A model generated the notes under the pieces. That model saw nothing but the letters and a program-made list of their open reading frames with translations, had not been told where the DNA came from and searched no databases. A DNA stretch of 64,000 bases from Rhodoferax saidenbachensis (GTDB taxonomy: Bacteria > Pseudomonadota > Gammaproteobacteria > Burkholderiales > Burkholderiaceae_C). Below, piece by piece: positions 8,531-16,735 of the stretch. The stretch covers positions 2,170,001-2,234,000 of the forward strand of contig NZ_CP019239.1 of assembly GCF_001955715.1 (NCBI RefSeq). The letters run 5' to 3'. Each line of letters begins with the position of its first letter. The stretch's first letter is position 1. The translations under genes and the position numbers were made by a program.

Positions 8531-8992
8531 TCAGCAGCAACCCTTAGCCGCGACGGGTTGTGTACCGCTTGAGCCAATGTTCTCCAAGATGTTGCATTGG
8601 GGCGCGGGGCCACCAATGCAATTCTCCGTGCAAGATTGGATGAAGCTGGTCAGGTTTTTCTCCAACTGGCGGAGTTCTGAGAGCTTGGCTTGTACGGCGT
8701 TGAGATGGGTCTGGGCAATCTCGCGAGTCTCATCGCAAGGGAGCTGCGCATTGGTGGAAAGCAGAACCAGCTCTCTGACTTGCTCGATTGAAAACCCAAA
8801 TTCCCGGCAGCTCCGTATGACTGCTAGTACCTCTTGCGCCTCAGGTCCATACACCCTGTGCCCACTGGGTCGCCGGTGGGCCTTGGGAATCAGGCCGATT
8901 TCCTCGTAGTACCGGATGGCGGACACGTTTACCCCGGTGCTCTGGGCTAACGCACCAATCGTTATGTACTCAGCCATCGGAAGGTCTTTCAC
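8531..8992 (-). CDS. MerR-family metal or redox-responsive regulator
   Basis: About 153 residues. The N-terminal winged helix is typical (ITIGALAQSTGVNVSAIRYY, then RVYGPEAQEVLAVI). Cysteines suited to metal sensing are present: one at the start of the dimerisation helix (LPCDETRE) and a C-terminal set CTENC...QC, as in ZntR/PbrR/CadR relatives. The GTG at 8992 is chosen because AAGGAG lies 5 bases upstream; an ATG at 9007 lies farther out and an ATG at 8977 lacks a ribosome site. It is divergent from the two-gene unit at 9078-10018, whose promoter has the elongated MerR architecture. Likely activates that unit; inducer unknown. Confidence 0.85.
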   Translation of the reverse strand: MKDLPMAEYITIGALAQSTGVNVSAIRYYEEIGLIPKAHRRPSGHRVYGPEAQEVLAVIRSCREFGFSIEQVRELVLLSTNAQLPCDETREIAQTHLNAVQAKLSELRQLEKNLTSFIQSCTENCIGGPAPQCNILENIGSSGTQPVAAKGCC

Positions 8993-9001
8993 CGAAACTC
9001 C

Positions 9002-9032
9002 TTGCATCTCAAGTTACTTGAGGTTCTACATT
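9002..9032 (+). promoter_or_regulatory. MerR-type promoter with 19-bp spacer and palindrome
   Basis: TTGCAT (-35, 9002-9007) and TACATT (-10, 9027-9032) are separated by exactly 19 bases. A perfect dyad CTCAAG-TTA-CTTGAG occupies 9008-9022 inside the spacer. Overlong spacing with an internal dyad is the signature of promoters activated by MerR proteins. The dyad half site resembles SoxR boxes more than typical ZntR or CueR boxes. It would drive the gene at 9078. Confidence 0.75.
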
Positions 9033-9077
9033 GCAGTTTAAGGGAATCGTCCCGAGACTTCTATGTGAGGATGAACT

Positions 9078-9398
9078 ATGACTGTGAAAAAAGCAGGGTT
9101 GGCCACGTTGGGCGTAGTGGGCGCATGCGCGGCCTGCTGTGCAATTCCGCTGGCGATACCCATCATTGGCACCTTGTCGATTTCCGGCTTGTCGCTTTTG
9201 GCCATTGACCAGTTTCTTTTGGGGCCCGCTGGAATCGGCATTGCAGTGGCCACCAGCCTGGGGGGGATTGTTTGGGGCGGTGCTTGGTACGCGGGGCAGA
9301 GCCGCAAACGCGCTGATATGGCCAAGCGCAGTGGCGCGTGCTCTATCCCAGACAGTAAGGGCGAAGGTGGCTGCGCTTGCTCCAAGGGCTCGGTATGA
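9078..9398 (+). CDS. Small cysteine-rich membrane protein (MerT-like in appearance)
   Basis: 106 residues with two or three hydrophobic segments. The first carries CAACC (about residues 17-21), reminiscent of paired cysteines in the first helix of mercury and other soft-metal uptake proteins; the C-terminal tail has GACSIP and GGCACSKG. The ribosome site GAGGA lies about 7 bases before the ATG. The stop overlaps the next start by ATGA, so it is co-translated with the redoxin. The gene sits behind a MerR promoter. A role in moving or sensing a thiophilic metal is plausible but inferred; no standard MerT signature was confirmed. Confidence 0.7.
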   Translation: MTVKKAGLATLGVVGACAACCAIPLAIPIIGTLSISGLSLLAIDQFLLGPAGIGIAVATSLGGIVWGGAWYAGQSRKRADMAKRSGACSIPDSKGEGGCACSKGSV

Positions 9399-10018
9399 AG
9401 CGCCGAGAGACTTTGCTGTTGGGGGCCGCTGCACTGGCGGGCTTGGGGCTGCCTGGTTTTGCCGGTGCCACCACCACTGGGCATGAGAAGGCCGCACCGT
9501 CCTTTGCGGTAGACGACGCCACTGGCAAACGGCGTACTCTGGAAGAGTTCAAGGGGAAAATAGTGGTGCTGGAATGGACAAGCCCCTCCTGCCCCTTTGT
9601 TCGGGCCCAGTACGCCAGTGGAAAAATGCAGGAACTACAAGGATGGGCCAAGGCACAAGGTGTTGTGTGGCTTTCCGTGCTATCCACCAATCCTGGCCGG
9701 GGGGACTACCTTGCTCCACAGAAAGCATTGGCATTCAATCAAGGGCGCAAGGCTCAACCAACTGCCTTATTGATGGATTCATCAGGACAAATGGGGCAAG
9801 CGTATGGAGCGCGGAATACGCCTCACATGTTTGTCATTAACGGTGCTGGACAGCTTGCTTACTCCGGGGCCATTGACACACAGCCAACGGTCGATGAGTC
9901 GGTCGTCCCGAATTCGCGGAACTTGGTACGTGCCGCGCTGGAAGACCTATTGGCCGGCAAAAGTGTCGCTACACCTAGGACAACACCGTATGGCTGTCTA
10001 GTGGGGTACTCCTCTTAG
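9395..10018 (+). CDS. Exported redoxin / peroxiredoxin-like protein with Tat-like signal
   Basis: 207 residues from the ATG at 9395. The N-terminus KRRETLLLGAAALAGLGL looks like a twin-arginine export signal. A thioredoxin-fold domain of the AhpC/TSA or PRX_like type follows; the active region is SPSCPFVRAQY, with one cysteine followed by P-F-V rather than a CxxC. The cis-Pro loop is NTPHMFVI. One further cysteine lies near the C-terminus (YGCLVGYSS). Acts in the periplasm on thiols or peroxides, by family. Translationally coupled to the CAACC membrane protein and probably MerR-regulated. Confidence 0.8.
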   Translation: MKRRETLLLGAAALAGLGLPGFAGATTTGHEKAAPSFAVDDATGKRRTLEEFKGKIVVLEWTSPSCPFVRAQYASGKMQELQGWAKAQGVVWLSVLSTNPGRGDYLAPQKALAFNQGRKAQPTALLMDSSGQMGQAYGARNTPHMFVINGAGQLAYSGAIDTQPTVDESVVPNSRNLVRAALEDLLAGKSVATPRTTPYGCLVGYSS

Positions 10019-10286
10019 CGTGCCGGTCCCGAACGTCCGCTATCAGGCAATCGGCCCGGATTTACCTAATTCCGCTATGGGCCGTCTGGGCTTGCGCTAG
10101 GATTGCCCGTGTGGGCCAACTGCAGTCTTTGGCAAATGTCGGCTGCCGGGAACTGAATCAATGGCCCTGGGTCAGGCAGAATAAGTCCTGCAAGACCGTT
10201 GGCTGGGAGGTAAAGGGAATCTAGAAAGGCGACTCTATTGCGTGTTCACGATCTACGCAAAACTTGAAGCTACTACAATGTTGACC

Positions 10287-10640
10287 ATGCGCAAATGGCT
10301 GGCTGTTTTTTTGCTGATAGTGATACCGATGCAGTTTGCTTTGGCTGCAACGGCTGCGTATTGTCAGCATGAAGCAGGTGTAGCTACCAAGCATCTTGGG
10401 CACCATGGTCACAAGCACCAAGCGCAGTCTGCGGAACTCGCCCAATCAGACAAGACCAAATCCAATGGTTTTGATTTGGACTGTGGCAATTGCCATGCGG
10501 GGTGTTCCTTGGCAGTTGCTACTGCGGAAGGCAACTCAGTACTTCCCGGTCTTAGTTTCATCGAGCCAAGCACTGATCGTGTCTTGGCCTCACTTCCGCT
10601 CAAAGTTCCAGATCGCCCTCAGTGGCTCGCCCGGTCTTAA
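10287..10640 (+). CDS. CzcI-like exported metal-responsive protein
   Basis: About 117 residues: signal peptide (RKWLAVFLLIVIPMQFALAA), then a His-rich segment (YCQHEAG, GHHGHKH) and a CGNCHAGC motif. This matches the small periplasmic CzcI-type proteins found beside czc and cnr heavy-metal efflux genes; their exact role is poorly defined, probably metal binding or regulation. ATGs at 10278 and 10287 are both possible, and a GTG at 10242 would add residues ahead of the signal peptide. No czcCBA is adjacent; instead the lspA-dsb-sco operon follows. Confidence 0.72.
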   Translation: MRKWLAVFLLIVIPMQFALAATAAYCQHEAGVATKHLGHHGHKHQAQSAELAQSDKTKSNGFDLDCGNCHAGCSLAVATAEGNSVLPGLSFIEPSTDRVLASLPLKVPDRPQWLARS

Positions 10641-10832
10641 CCGGGGGTTAGCTTTCGATTCGATGGTTGGTCAGTTGCCTGCTGGCACTGGCTAGAGTTC
10701 CTCGCAAAGCGCATTCAATACCCCGCCGCGGTGCGTTCTGTCACTGCCGGTTGGCGTACTTCAATCTAGGCACGCCGAATGCATTGGACCAGCTCACAAG
10801 GCTGGCATACCAACATTCATGGAATCTTTGCT

Positions 10833-11357
10833 ATGCCTTCATTCGGGCTATTCCGATACCCGCGCCTGGCTTGGCTCATATTTGTCGCGCTATTGATAGC
10901 GGCGGACCAACTTGCCAAGGCCTACTTTGCGAGCACCATTCCACTGGGATCTGGGGTCGAGGTCACCAACTGGTTCAACCTTGTTCACATCCTCAACACC
11001 GGCGCAGCCTTCTCCATCCTGGCGGATGCCGGTGGCTGGCAACGTTACTTCTTCATCGTCATTGCGAGTCTTGTAGTCCTCGGGGTCACTTTTGCCTCGT
11101 TGATGCGTAGAGCAGACCCGTTCGAACGCAAAGTGGGCGCGCTGGTCGTCGCCGGCGGAGGTGGCAATCTCATTGATCGCCTCCAGTCCGGTGCGGTGGT
11201 GGATTTTCTGGATGTGCACTGGAGAGGGCTGCACTGGCCAGCATTCAATCTTGCGGATGTCTTTGTTGTGGCAGCAGTATTGGCCTGGCTGCTTTTGAGC
11301 CTCAAGGTGCAGTATCAATCGAAATCCAAGCGCCTGTTACAGGAGGCCGAACCATGA
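10833..11357 (+). CDS. lspA: Lipoprotein signal peptidase (signal peptidase II), accessory copy
   Basis: 174 residues, four membrane helices and the two catalytic aspartates in GGGGNLIDRL and FNLADVFV, plus the family motif NTGAAFS. It cleaves prolipoprotein signal peptides in the inner membrane. The housekeeping lspA normally sits next to ileS; this one heads a run of overlapping genes (stop overlaps the next start by 4 bases), so it is an accessory copy. LspA homologues such as PbrC are known in lead resistance loci. A lipoprotein substrate is nearby: the Sco protein has a lipobox. Confidence 0.9.
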   Translation: MPSFGLFRYPRLAWLIFVALLIAADQLAKAYFASTIPLGSGVEVTNWFNLVHILNTGAAFSILADAGGWQRYFFIVIASLVVLGVTFASLMRRADPFERKVGALVVAGGGGNLIDRLQSGAVVDFLDVHWRGLHWPAFNLADVFVVAAVLAWLLLSLKVQYQSKSKRLLQEAEP

Positions 11358-11770
11358 AGGCGCCGTGGCGTGTGCTGCTCCTAGCATGGATGGTGTCCGC
11401 AATTGCGACCCTAGGTGCACTGTTCATTGGCGAGGTCATGCTGATGACGCCATGCACTCTGTGTTGGTACCAGCGGATTCTTATGTTTCCCATGGCCATC
11501 ATCCTCGGCATGGGGAGCTTCAGTGACGACCGACGCAGTGCGGTATATGCGATGCCATTCGCTGTCGTAGGCAGCGGCTTTGCTGCCTACCACTGCTTGC
11601 TGGTTGCGAACTTAGTACCCAAGACCTGGGTTCCCTGTAGTGCCGGCATTTCCTGCGCCAACCAGGAACTGGCAATCCTGGGTGGCGTCCAGATCCCCTG
11701 GCTCTCTCTCTCAGCTTTTCTGACCATTCTGGTTTTGCTCATCCACTATCTCAAAAAATCGTCCAAATGA
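11354..11770 (+). CDS. DsbB/BdbC-like disulfide oxidoreductase
   Basis: 138 residues with four membrane segments. It has the first cysteine pair in PCTLCWYQR (C34, C37) and the second in VPCSAGISC, as in quinone-coupled DsbB and BdbC. The protein would reoxidise the DsbA-like partner encoded immediately downstream and pass electrons to the respiratory chain. Start and stop overlap both neighbours by 4 bases, a tight operon. The short form is closer to BdbC than to classical DsbB. Confidence 0.88.
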   Translation: MKAPWRVLLLAWMVSAIATLGALFIGEVMLMTPCTLCWYQRILMFPMAIILGMGSFSDDRRSAVYAMPFAVVGSGFAAYHCLLVANLVPKTWVPCSAGISCANQELAILGGVQIPWLSLSAFLTILVLLIHYLKKSSK

Positions 11771-12423
11771 ACTCAAAAAAATTCACCGTCTCCATCTTGC
11801 TTGCCGTCGTTCTCGTGTTCTTCGCATTCGGCATGTACTCCTACCAGGAGCGCGTTAAAAACTCACAATCGGATAAGGTCAGTCAGGCTGAGAGTCGTTT
11901 GGTCCGGGCGCATTCCCCTGTTTTAGGCCCGGCGAACGCTCCTGTCACGATCGTCGAGTTCTTTGATCCGGCGTGCGAGACCTGCCGCGAGTTCTATCCC
12001 ATCGTTAAAGGTCTGCTGAAAAAGTACCCCAATGACGTACGTTTGGTGCTGCGCTATGCGCCATTTCATAGAAATTCCGACCTCGTCGCCAATATGTTGG
12101 AAGCGTCCAAGGTCCAGGGGAAGTATTGGGCAGTTCTTGATGCTGTTTTGGCGGACCAGCCTCTGTGGGCATCGCATGGTGAACCCAATTTGTACGTGGC
12201 ATACCAGTCGGCTGTTCGGGCTGGCGTAGACCTCAACAAGGCCTTGTTGGATGCCCAGTCTCCCGCCGTGATCGCCGCGCTCAAACAGGATGTGGAGGAT
12301 TTGACCGCACTGGAGGTGACCAAGACACCCACGTTCTTTGTCAACGGCAGAGGCTTGCCCAGTTTTGGAGCTTCGCAGCTGGAGTCTTTGGTGGCAGAGG
12401 AAGTCGCCAAGATCAAGAAATAA
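11767..12423 (+). CDS. DsbA/BdbD-like periplasmic thiol oxidoreductase, membrane anchored
   Basis: 218 residues. One N-terminal hydrophobic helix (about 8-24) anchors or exports the protein. A thioredoxin fold of the DSBA type follows, with active site ACETC (C70, C73) and cis-proline loop KTPTFFVNG. It should introduce disulfides into exported proteins, paired with the DsbB-like protein upstream. Candidate substrates encoded nearby are the cysteine-bearing Sco and CzcI-like proteins; this is inference. Confidence 0.88.
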   Translation: MNSKKFTVSILLAVVLVFFAFGMYSYQERVKNSQSDKVSQAESRLVRAHSPVLGPANAPVTIVEFFDPACETCREFYPIVKGLLKKYPNDVRLVLRYAPFHRNSDLVANMLEASKVQGKYWAVLDAVLADQPLWASHGEPNLYVAYQSAVRAGVDLNKALLDAQSPAVIAALKQDVEDLTALEVTKTPTFFVNGRGLPSFGASQLESLVAEEVAKIKK

Positions 12424-12438
12424 CCAGAACAAAGCAAC

Positions 12439-13059
12439 ATGCATTCACATATTCCGGCTCAGAGCGTCGATCCTGTTCGTCGTAGATTGATGGCCTCTGC
12501 GGCGCTCAGCCTAACCCTGAGCGCTTGCTCGCCCAGTCCCCCCAACTTTGTAAGCACAGACATCACCGGTGCCAACTATGCCAAGGAATTTCGCCTCCTG
12601 GACCACGGTGGAAACATGAGAAGCCTGGCAGACTTTCGGGGCAAGATCGTGGTGATTTTCTTTGGGTACACCCAATGCCCCGATGTTTGCCCCACCTCCA
12701 TGAGCACGATGTCTGGCGTCAAAGAGCTACTGGGTGATCTGGGGAACAAGCTGCAGGTGCTGTTCATCACGGTGGACCCTGAGCGGGACACTCCGCGCTT
12801 GCTCAGCGAGTACATGCGGAACTTTGACCCGACGTTTCTGGCATTACGGCCTGAACTGGGTCAACTCAAGGGACTGGCTGAATCTTTCAAGGTGTACTAC
12901 AGCAAGGTTGCGGGCAAAACGCCCACCTCATACACCATGGACCATTCGGCCGGCAAATACATTTTTGACACCACGGGCAAGGTACGCCTCTTTTCCAGCT
13001 ACGGAACGGAAGCCAAAGTCATTGCCAGTGATATCAAGAAACTTCTCGCTTACAAGTGA
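12439..13059 (+). CDS. Sco1/SenC-family copper-binding lipoprotein
   Basis: 206 residues. A signal with arginines (PVRRRLMASAALSL) ends in lipobox LSAC. The domain is thioredoxin-like with the copper site CPDVC (C80, C84) and the distal histidine in YTMDHS (H169), the three ligands of Sco proteins. These deliver copper to the CuA site of cytochrome oxidase or act as copper-thiol redox proteins. It follows dsbA by 15 bases and its stop overlaps the next start. Lipobox and the lspA in the same operon fit together. Confidence 0.9.
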   Translation: MHSHIPAQSVDPVRRRLMASAALSLTLSACSPSPPNFVSTDITGANYAKEFRLLDHGGNMRSLADFRGKIVVIFFGYTQCPDVCPTSMSTMSGVKELLGDLGNKLQVLFITVDPERDTPRLLSEYMRNFDPTFLALRPELGQLKGLAESFKVYYSKVAGKTPTSYTMDHSAGKYIFDTTGKVRLFSSYGTEAKVIASDIKKLLAYK

Positions 13060-14351
13060 TGCCGGAGATGTGGATGGATTCGAAAGAACGACCTCTGGCC
13101 GGGCCACTGAACCGAAAACGGCTGCCCCGACTGTCTACGGTCCTGTGCTTGGTCCTGGGCATCAGTGGAGTGGCACATGGGGCTCCCAACCAAAGAGATA
13201 GCGCCAAACCTAAGGCAACTGCAAGGGCTCAGCAGCCCGGCGATGGCCTGGCGGAAGCCCGGTTGATTGAGGTGTATCGCCAGATCGGGAATGCCAATAC
13301 GCAGGGGGCGTTGAAACTGGCGTCCTCCCTGGTGGCGGACTATCCCCATTTCCAACTGGCGCAGTTGGTGCTGGGCGATCTGCTCTCTGCAAGGTCACGC
13401 CCCATTCAAGGCATAGGGGATGTGCCGGATGATCTTGCCCAAGCTGGCGCGAAAAATCTGCAAGCACTCCGAGCTGAATCTCAGCTGCGTATCGCGGCTA
13501 TCAAGGAGCCGCCGCCTGCAGACCGGATTCCTTCTCAGTTCGTCGCGTTGGCAAAGCGCAATAAACACGCGATCGCCGTGGACACGGCAAAAGCGCGTCT
13601 GTACCTGTTCGAAAACACCGATGCAGGGCCCAAGCTACTGGCCAACTACTACATATCCGTTGGCAAGGCGGGGGTCGGAAAGAACGTGGAAGGCGATCAA
13701 CGCACGCCCTTGGGAGCGTACTTCATCACCAGTAACCTGGATCCCACAAGCTTGAAGGACTTGTATGGGTCCGGTGCACTGCCGGTGAACTACCCCAACG
13801 TACTGGACCTGCGCCGAGGGAAGACCGGAGGTGGCATTTGGCTGCATGGAACTCCATCTACCCAGTTCACACGGGCTCCCCAGGCCACGGACGGTTGTGT
13901 CGCGGTGGCCAATCCCGATCTCATACGCATCATCAATACCGTGGAGATTCGAACCACGCCCGTGTTGATCGGCAGCAACTTTCGCTGGGTCCAACCGTCT
14001 CACTTGGGCGCAGAGAAAAAAAACTTCACTGAAACGCTCCAGTCTTGGGCGCAGGCGAAAAGACCCGGGCGTGAGACAGACCTCATGCGGTTTTACGCCA
14101 ATGACTTCAATTCCGATGGAAAGGACTTGATTCGGTTCAGTTCCTCACTGCGCTCGGAGATAGTGCAACGAGGTGATCGTCCCGTTGAACTCAAAGACGT
14201 TTCATTGATTCGCTGGACAGACGACGCGGACACCATGATTGCAACCTTTGATGAATTACCAGCCGGTGAAAGGACCGGGCGCACCGTCCGCCAGTACTGG
14301 CAATGGCGGAGCAATGCCTGGAAAATCATCTACGAAGGCGTGATCGGATAA
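13059..14351 (+). CDS. L,D-transpeptidase (YkuD) with C-terminal NTF2-like domain
   Basis: About 430 residues. N-terminal hydrophobic signal (about 25-41), then a linker and the YkuD catalytic domain: IWLHGTP and the cysteine signature TDGCVAVAN. The fold cross-links peptidoglycan peptides or attaches proteins to the wall. The last 110 residues, with a tryptophan-rich end (RQYWQWRSNAWKIIYEG), look like an NTF2/Cif-type domain often found in this subgroup. The ATG at 13059 overlaps the Sco stop; an overlapping GTG at 13056 and an ATG at 13068 are alternatives. Its presence in a metal and redox operon is unusual. Confidence 0.85.
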   Translation: MPEMWMDSKERPLAGPLNRKRLPRLSTVLCLVLGISGVAHGAPNQRDSAKPKATARAQQPGDGLAEARLIEVYRQIGNANTQGALKLASSLVADYPHFQLAQLVLGDLLSARSRPIQGIGDVPDDLAQAGAKNLQALRAESQLRIAAIKEPPPADRIPSQFVALAKRNKHAIAVDTAKARLYLFENTDAGPKLLANYYISVGKAGVGKNVEGDQRTPLGAYFITSNLDPTSLKDLYGSGALPVNYPNVLDLRRGKTGGGIWLHGTPSTQFTRAPQATDGCVAVANPDLIRIINTVEIRTTPVLIGSNFRWVQPSHLGAEKKNFTETLQSWAQAKRPGRETDLMRFYANDFNSDGKDLIRFSSSLRSEIVQRGDRPVELKDVSLIRWTDDADTMIATFDELPAGERTGRTVRQYWQWRSNAWKIIYEGVIG

Positions 14352-14430
14352 CAAATAGATTGACTCCGTAGTTACTACAGGTTGAACAATCGCTGTCGAT
14401 GATCTCATCAAGACATGAAACGCCCTCACC

Positions 14431-14817
14431 ATGCCAACACCAATGCCAGCCAATCGCAATTTCTACAGCCCAGATGTTTACCAGCGTCTGGTGCAGCGTT
14501 ACCGAGGTGTTGCTCCAGATCAGGAACGCCAACAATGGCTGCTTTTAGAGGCTGCCCATGTCGTGGGACAAACGCGCTTCGGCCCGCATTTGCAAGTTCA
14601 TTGTTTGATGCTCTCGCTGGCCTGGGAAAAACGCATGCTGAGGGAGGTTCTGGGGCAGCTTTTTAGAATTGCCTTGGTTCCTTTGGGGCACCTATTGAAG
14701 CGCCTGCCATCTGGCAACTCTGGCCGCGCGGATATCAGTGCGTTTAGGGCGATGGCGCCCTCAAACGAGGTACGCCAGGTCATTGCCGAAGCCAAGGCGG
14801 CAAAATTTCCCCACTGA
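14431..14817 (+). CDS. DUF3703 family protein
   Basis: 128 residues. It shows the pattern of DUF3703: EAAHVVGQ, then HLQVHCLMLSLAWEKR, REVLGQLFRIALVPLGH, then LPSGNSGRADISAFRAM. The family is widespread on heavy-metal and arsenic islands of proteobacteria and has no known biochemical function. Probably cytoplasmic or peripheral; one moderately hydrophobic helix is present. Part of the rightward metal operon by spacing. Confidence 0.8.
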   Translation: MPTPMPANRNFYSPDVYQRLVQRYRGVAPDQERQQWLLLEAAHVVGQTRFGPHLQVHCLMLSLAWEKRMLREVLGQLFRIALVPLGHLLKRLPSGNSGRADISAFRAMAPSNEVRQVIAEAKAAKFPH

Positions 14818-14856
14818 TGGGCCTGGCATGACGTATGTCAAAGTAGGTACTGATCG

Positions 14857-15297
14857 ATGAAACTGCTTCGAAAAATTGCACTGCTGGTTTTGGTCGAAGC
14901 GTGCTTTGTGACGGCAAGGGCTCAAGTCATCGCCACCGAGGCCTGGGTTCGTCCCAGTGATCCAAATGAACGATCCGCACCGGTCTATATGCGTCTCTTG
15001 TCTCCCAAAGACACCAAACTCATCTCAGCCCGCTCAACGTCTGCGGAAGCCGTAGAAGTCCATGAAATGGATCTGGACACGGGGGGCAAGGCGATGCACT
15101 CAGTGGTAGATCTTCAATTGCAAGCCGGTAAAACACTGGAGCTCAAATCAGACGGCTACCACCTGATGCTGACGGACATCAAGAAACCGATCCGAGCCGG
15201 GTTTGAGGTGCAGATCACTCTGATCTTTCAGAATGCGGATGGTGCACGTGAAGTCGTGTACGTGCATGCCCCTGTCTCATCCACCAAACCGAAGTAG
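14857..15297 (+). CDS. Periplasmic copper chaperone PCu(A)C
   Basis: 146 residues with a signal peptide (up to about residue 22). The PCu(A)C/DUF461 copper site is visible: VYMRLLS, then EVHEM, then YHLMLTDI, the Met and His ligands in their usual spacing. The protein binds Cu(I) and hands it to the CuA site together with Sco. It lies downstream of the Sco gene in the same direction, supporting a copper delivery role. The terminal lysine-rich tail is ordinary. Confidence 0.88.
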   Translation: MKLLRKIALLVLVEACFVTARAQVIATEAWVRPSDPNERSAPVYMRLLSPKDTKLISARSTSAEAVEVHEMDLDTGGKAMHSVVDLQLQAGKTLELKSDGYHLMLTDIKKPIRAGFEVQITLIFQNADGAREVVYVHAPVSSTKPK

Positions 15298-15376
15298 CCG
15301 TATCAACCAGATTACCAAAGCACGATGCGCAGATACACGTCAAAACAGATGTAATCCCGCCATGTCTTTCGTAGCG

Positions 15377-15622
15377 TCAATTTCTTCCGCGTAGGTCCTG
15401 GGGCCTCTTCGATTTTCTGGTCCCCAACACTATGAGTACCAGCAGAAAGCAGACATGAAGCAATGTGTCTGTAGGCGAATCTGATTGAACGATAGCGACC
15501 AGTTGCAGTACGCCAATCAACACCACCAAAAGACGACCACCCATTTGGATGGCAACCTCCCGCCTTGTGGGTTTTGTCCCCGGTGGCAGGTTGTCCAAAA
15601 CCGTCTTACTTCCTCTTAACAT
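15377..15622 (-). CDS. Small hypothetical membrane protein behind motA
   Basis: About 81 residues with two hydrophobic stretches (GGRLLVVLIGVLQLVAIV and LLHVCFLLVLIVLG). The ATG at 15622 overlaps the last 17 bases of motA in another frame, suggesting co-translation. No known family. It takes the place where motB usually lies but has no peptidoglycan-binding domain. Confidence 0.5.
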   Translation of the reverse strand: MLRGSKTVLDNLPPGTKPTRREVAIQMGGRLLVVLIGVLQLVAIVQSDSPTDTLLHVCFLLVLIVLGTRKSKRPQDLRGRN

Positions 15623-16463
15623 GTGCTTCCAGCTCCGCAAACGTTGGTCGTTCGGTGGAGAACAGAATCTGGCGACCAAACTCTACTGCCGTCGATGGGT
15701 TGTAGCCTTGCATGCTGGCCAACAGGATGGTCTTGATGCATTGCAGCTCTTTGCCGCCTTCCTCAACCTTCTGCTCCAACAGGCCTGCCAAGGGCTCGGC
15801 GAAGGCATAGGCCAGCAAAATCCCGAGGAATGTCCCTACCAGTGCAGAGCCGATCATGCCTCCTAGCACCGCCGGCGGCTGGCCTACCGAGCCCATGGTG
15901 TTCACAACTCCCAACACGGCGGCCACAATCCCGAACGCAGGAAGTCCTCCAGCAATGCGCTGAATGGCTGCAACGGCCGCATGCGCCTCCACATGGTGCG
16001 CTTCAATGGCGCCATCCATGATGTTTTCAATCTCGTGGGCGTTCAGGTTGCCCGACACCATCATGCGCAAGTAGTCGGTGACGAACTCCACGACGTGATG
16101 GTCGGAGCCCACATTGGGGTATTTCTTGAAGATCTCGGATTGCTCGGGTTCTTCGACGTCTTTTTCGATCGCCATCAAACCTTCTTTGCGCGCCTTTTGC
16201 AGAAGGTCGAACAAGAGTGCCATCAACTCCATGTACCGGGCCTTGGTGTATTTGCTGCCTTTGAAGCAAGACGCTAGACCTTTGATGGTGGACTTGATGA
16301 CCTTCATCTGGTTGTTAGCCACAAACGCACCCACCGTAGCTCCACCAATCGTTATCAACTCAAACGGCAATGCCTTGAGCACAACGCTGATGTTCCCCCC
16401 GTGAATAATGAAAACACCAAATACACAGGCAATACATATAAGCCATCCGACGATTACAAACAT
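15606..16463 (-). CDS. motA: MotA, flagellar motor stator subunit (no motB adjacent)
   Basis: 285 residues with four membrane segments. The two functional prolines stand in GGLPAFGIVAAVLGVVNT and AYAFAEPLAGLLEQ, and the cytoplasmic loop carries charged residues as in MotA. With MotB it forms the proton channel that drives flagellar rotation. No motB follows; a small membrane gene overlaps its end instead. The setting in the middle of metal-resistance genes is odd and suggests a stray or transferred copy. Family call is strong; function in this cell is uncertain. Confidence 0.88.
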   Translation of the reverse strand: MFVIVGWLICIACVFGVFIIHGGNISVVLKALPFELITIGGATVGAFVANNQMKVIKSTIKGLASCFKGSKYTKARYMELMALLFDLLQKARKEGLMAIEKDVEEPEQSEIFKKYPNVGSDHHVVEFVTDYLRMMVSGNLNAHEIENIMDGAIEAHHVEAHAAVAAIQRIAGGLPAFGIVAAVLGVVNTMGSVGQPPAVLGGMIGSALVGTFLGILLAYAFAEPLAGLLEQKVEEGGKELQCIKTILLASMQGYNPSTAVEFGRQILFSTERPTFAELEAHVKRK

Positions 16464-16735
16464 TTCAAAATCCTAGTCTGGAGCTGGGGTAGCAATGTGG
16501 CCGGAATGCCAATTCAGTTTGTCGTTGCAGATGACTCACATCACTTGGGAGCCAATCCACGCCAATTGAAAGTGTGCTTCCGCATGAACGGCACTTTCAG
16601 TACAGGAAACCACAGCAGCCCCTACGCCGGGCGGTCCATCTGTGTCAGGAGGAGAACGGAGAGACGGTCACCTAGGTGCTGTCTCGATGGATGAATCAAG
16701 CTCCTGGGCCGTCAAGCGGCCACAGGGCATTGATT

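Noticed and set aside
10242..10286. GTG start giving the CzcI-like protein 15 extra residues
   Set aside because: The signal peptide begins only at MRKWLAV; the extra residues would precede it without a ribosome site.
16401..16694. 97-codon plus-strand frame next to motA
   Set aside because: Starts antisense inside motA, no ribosome site and no plausible protein.
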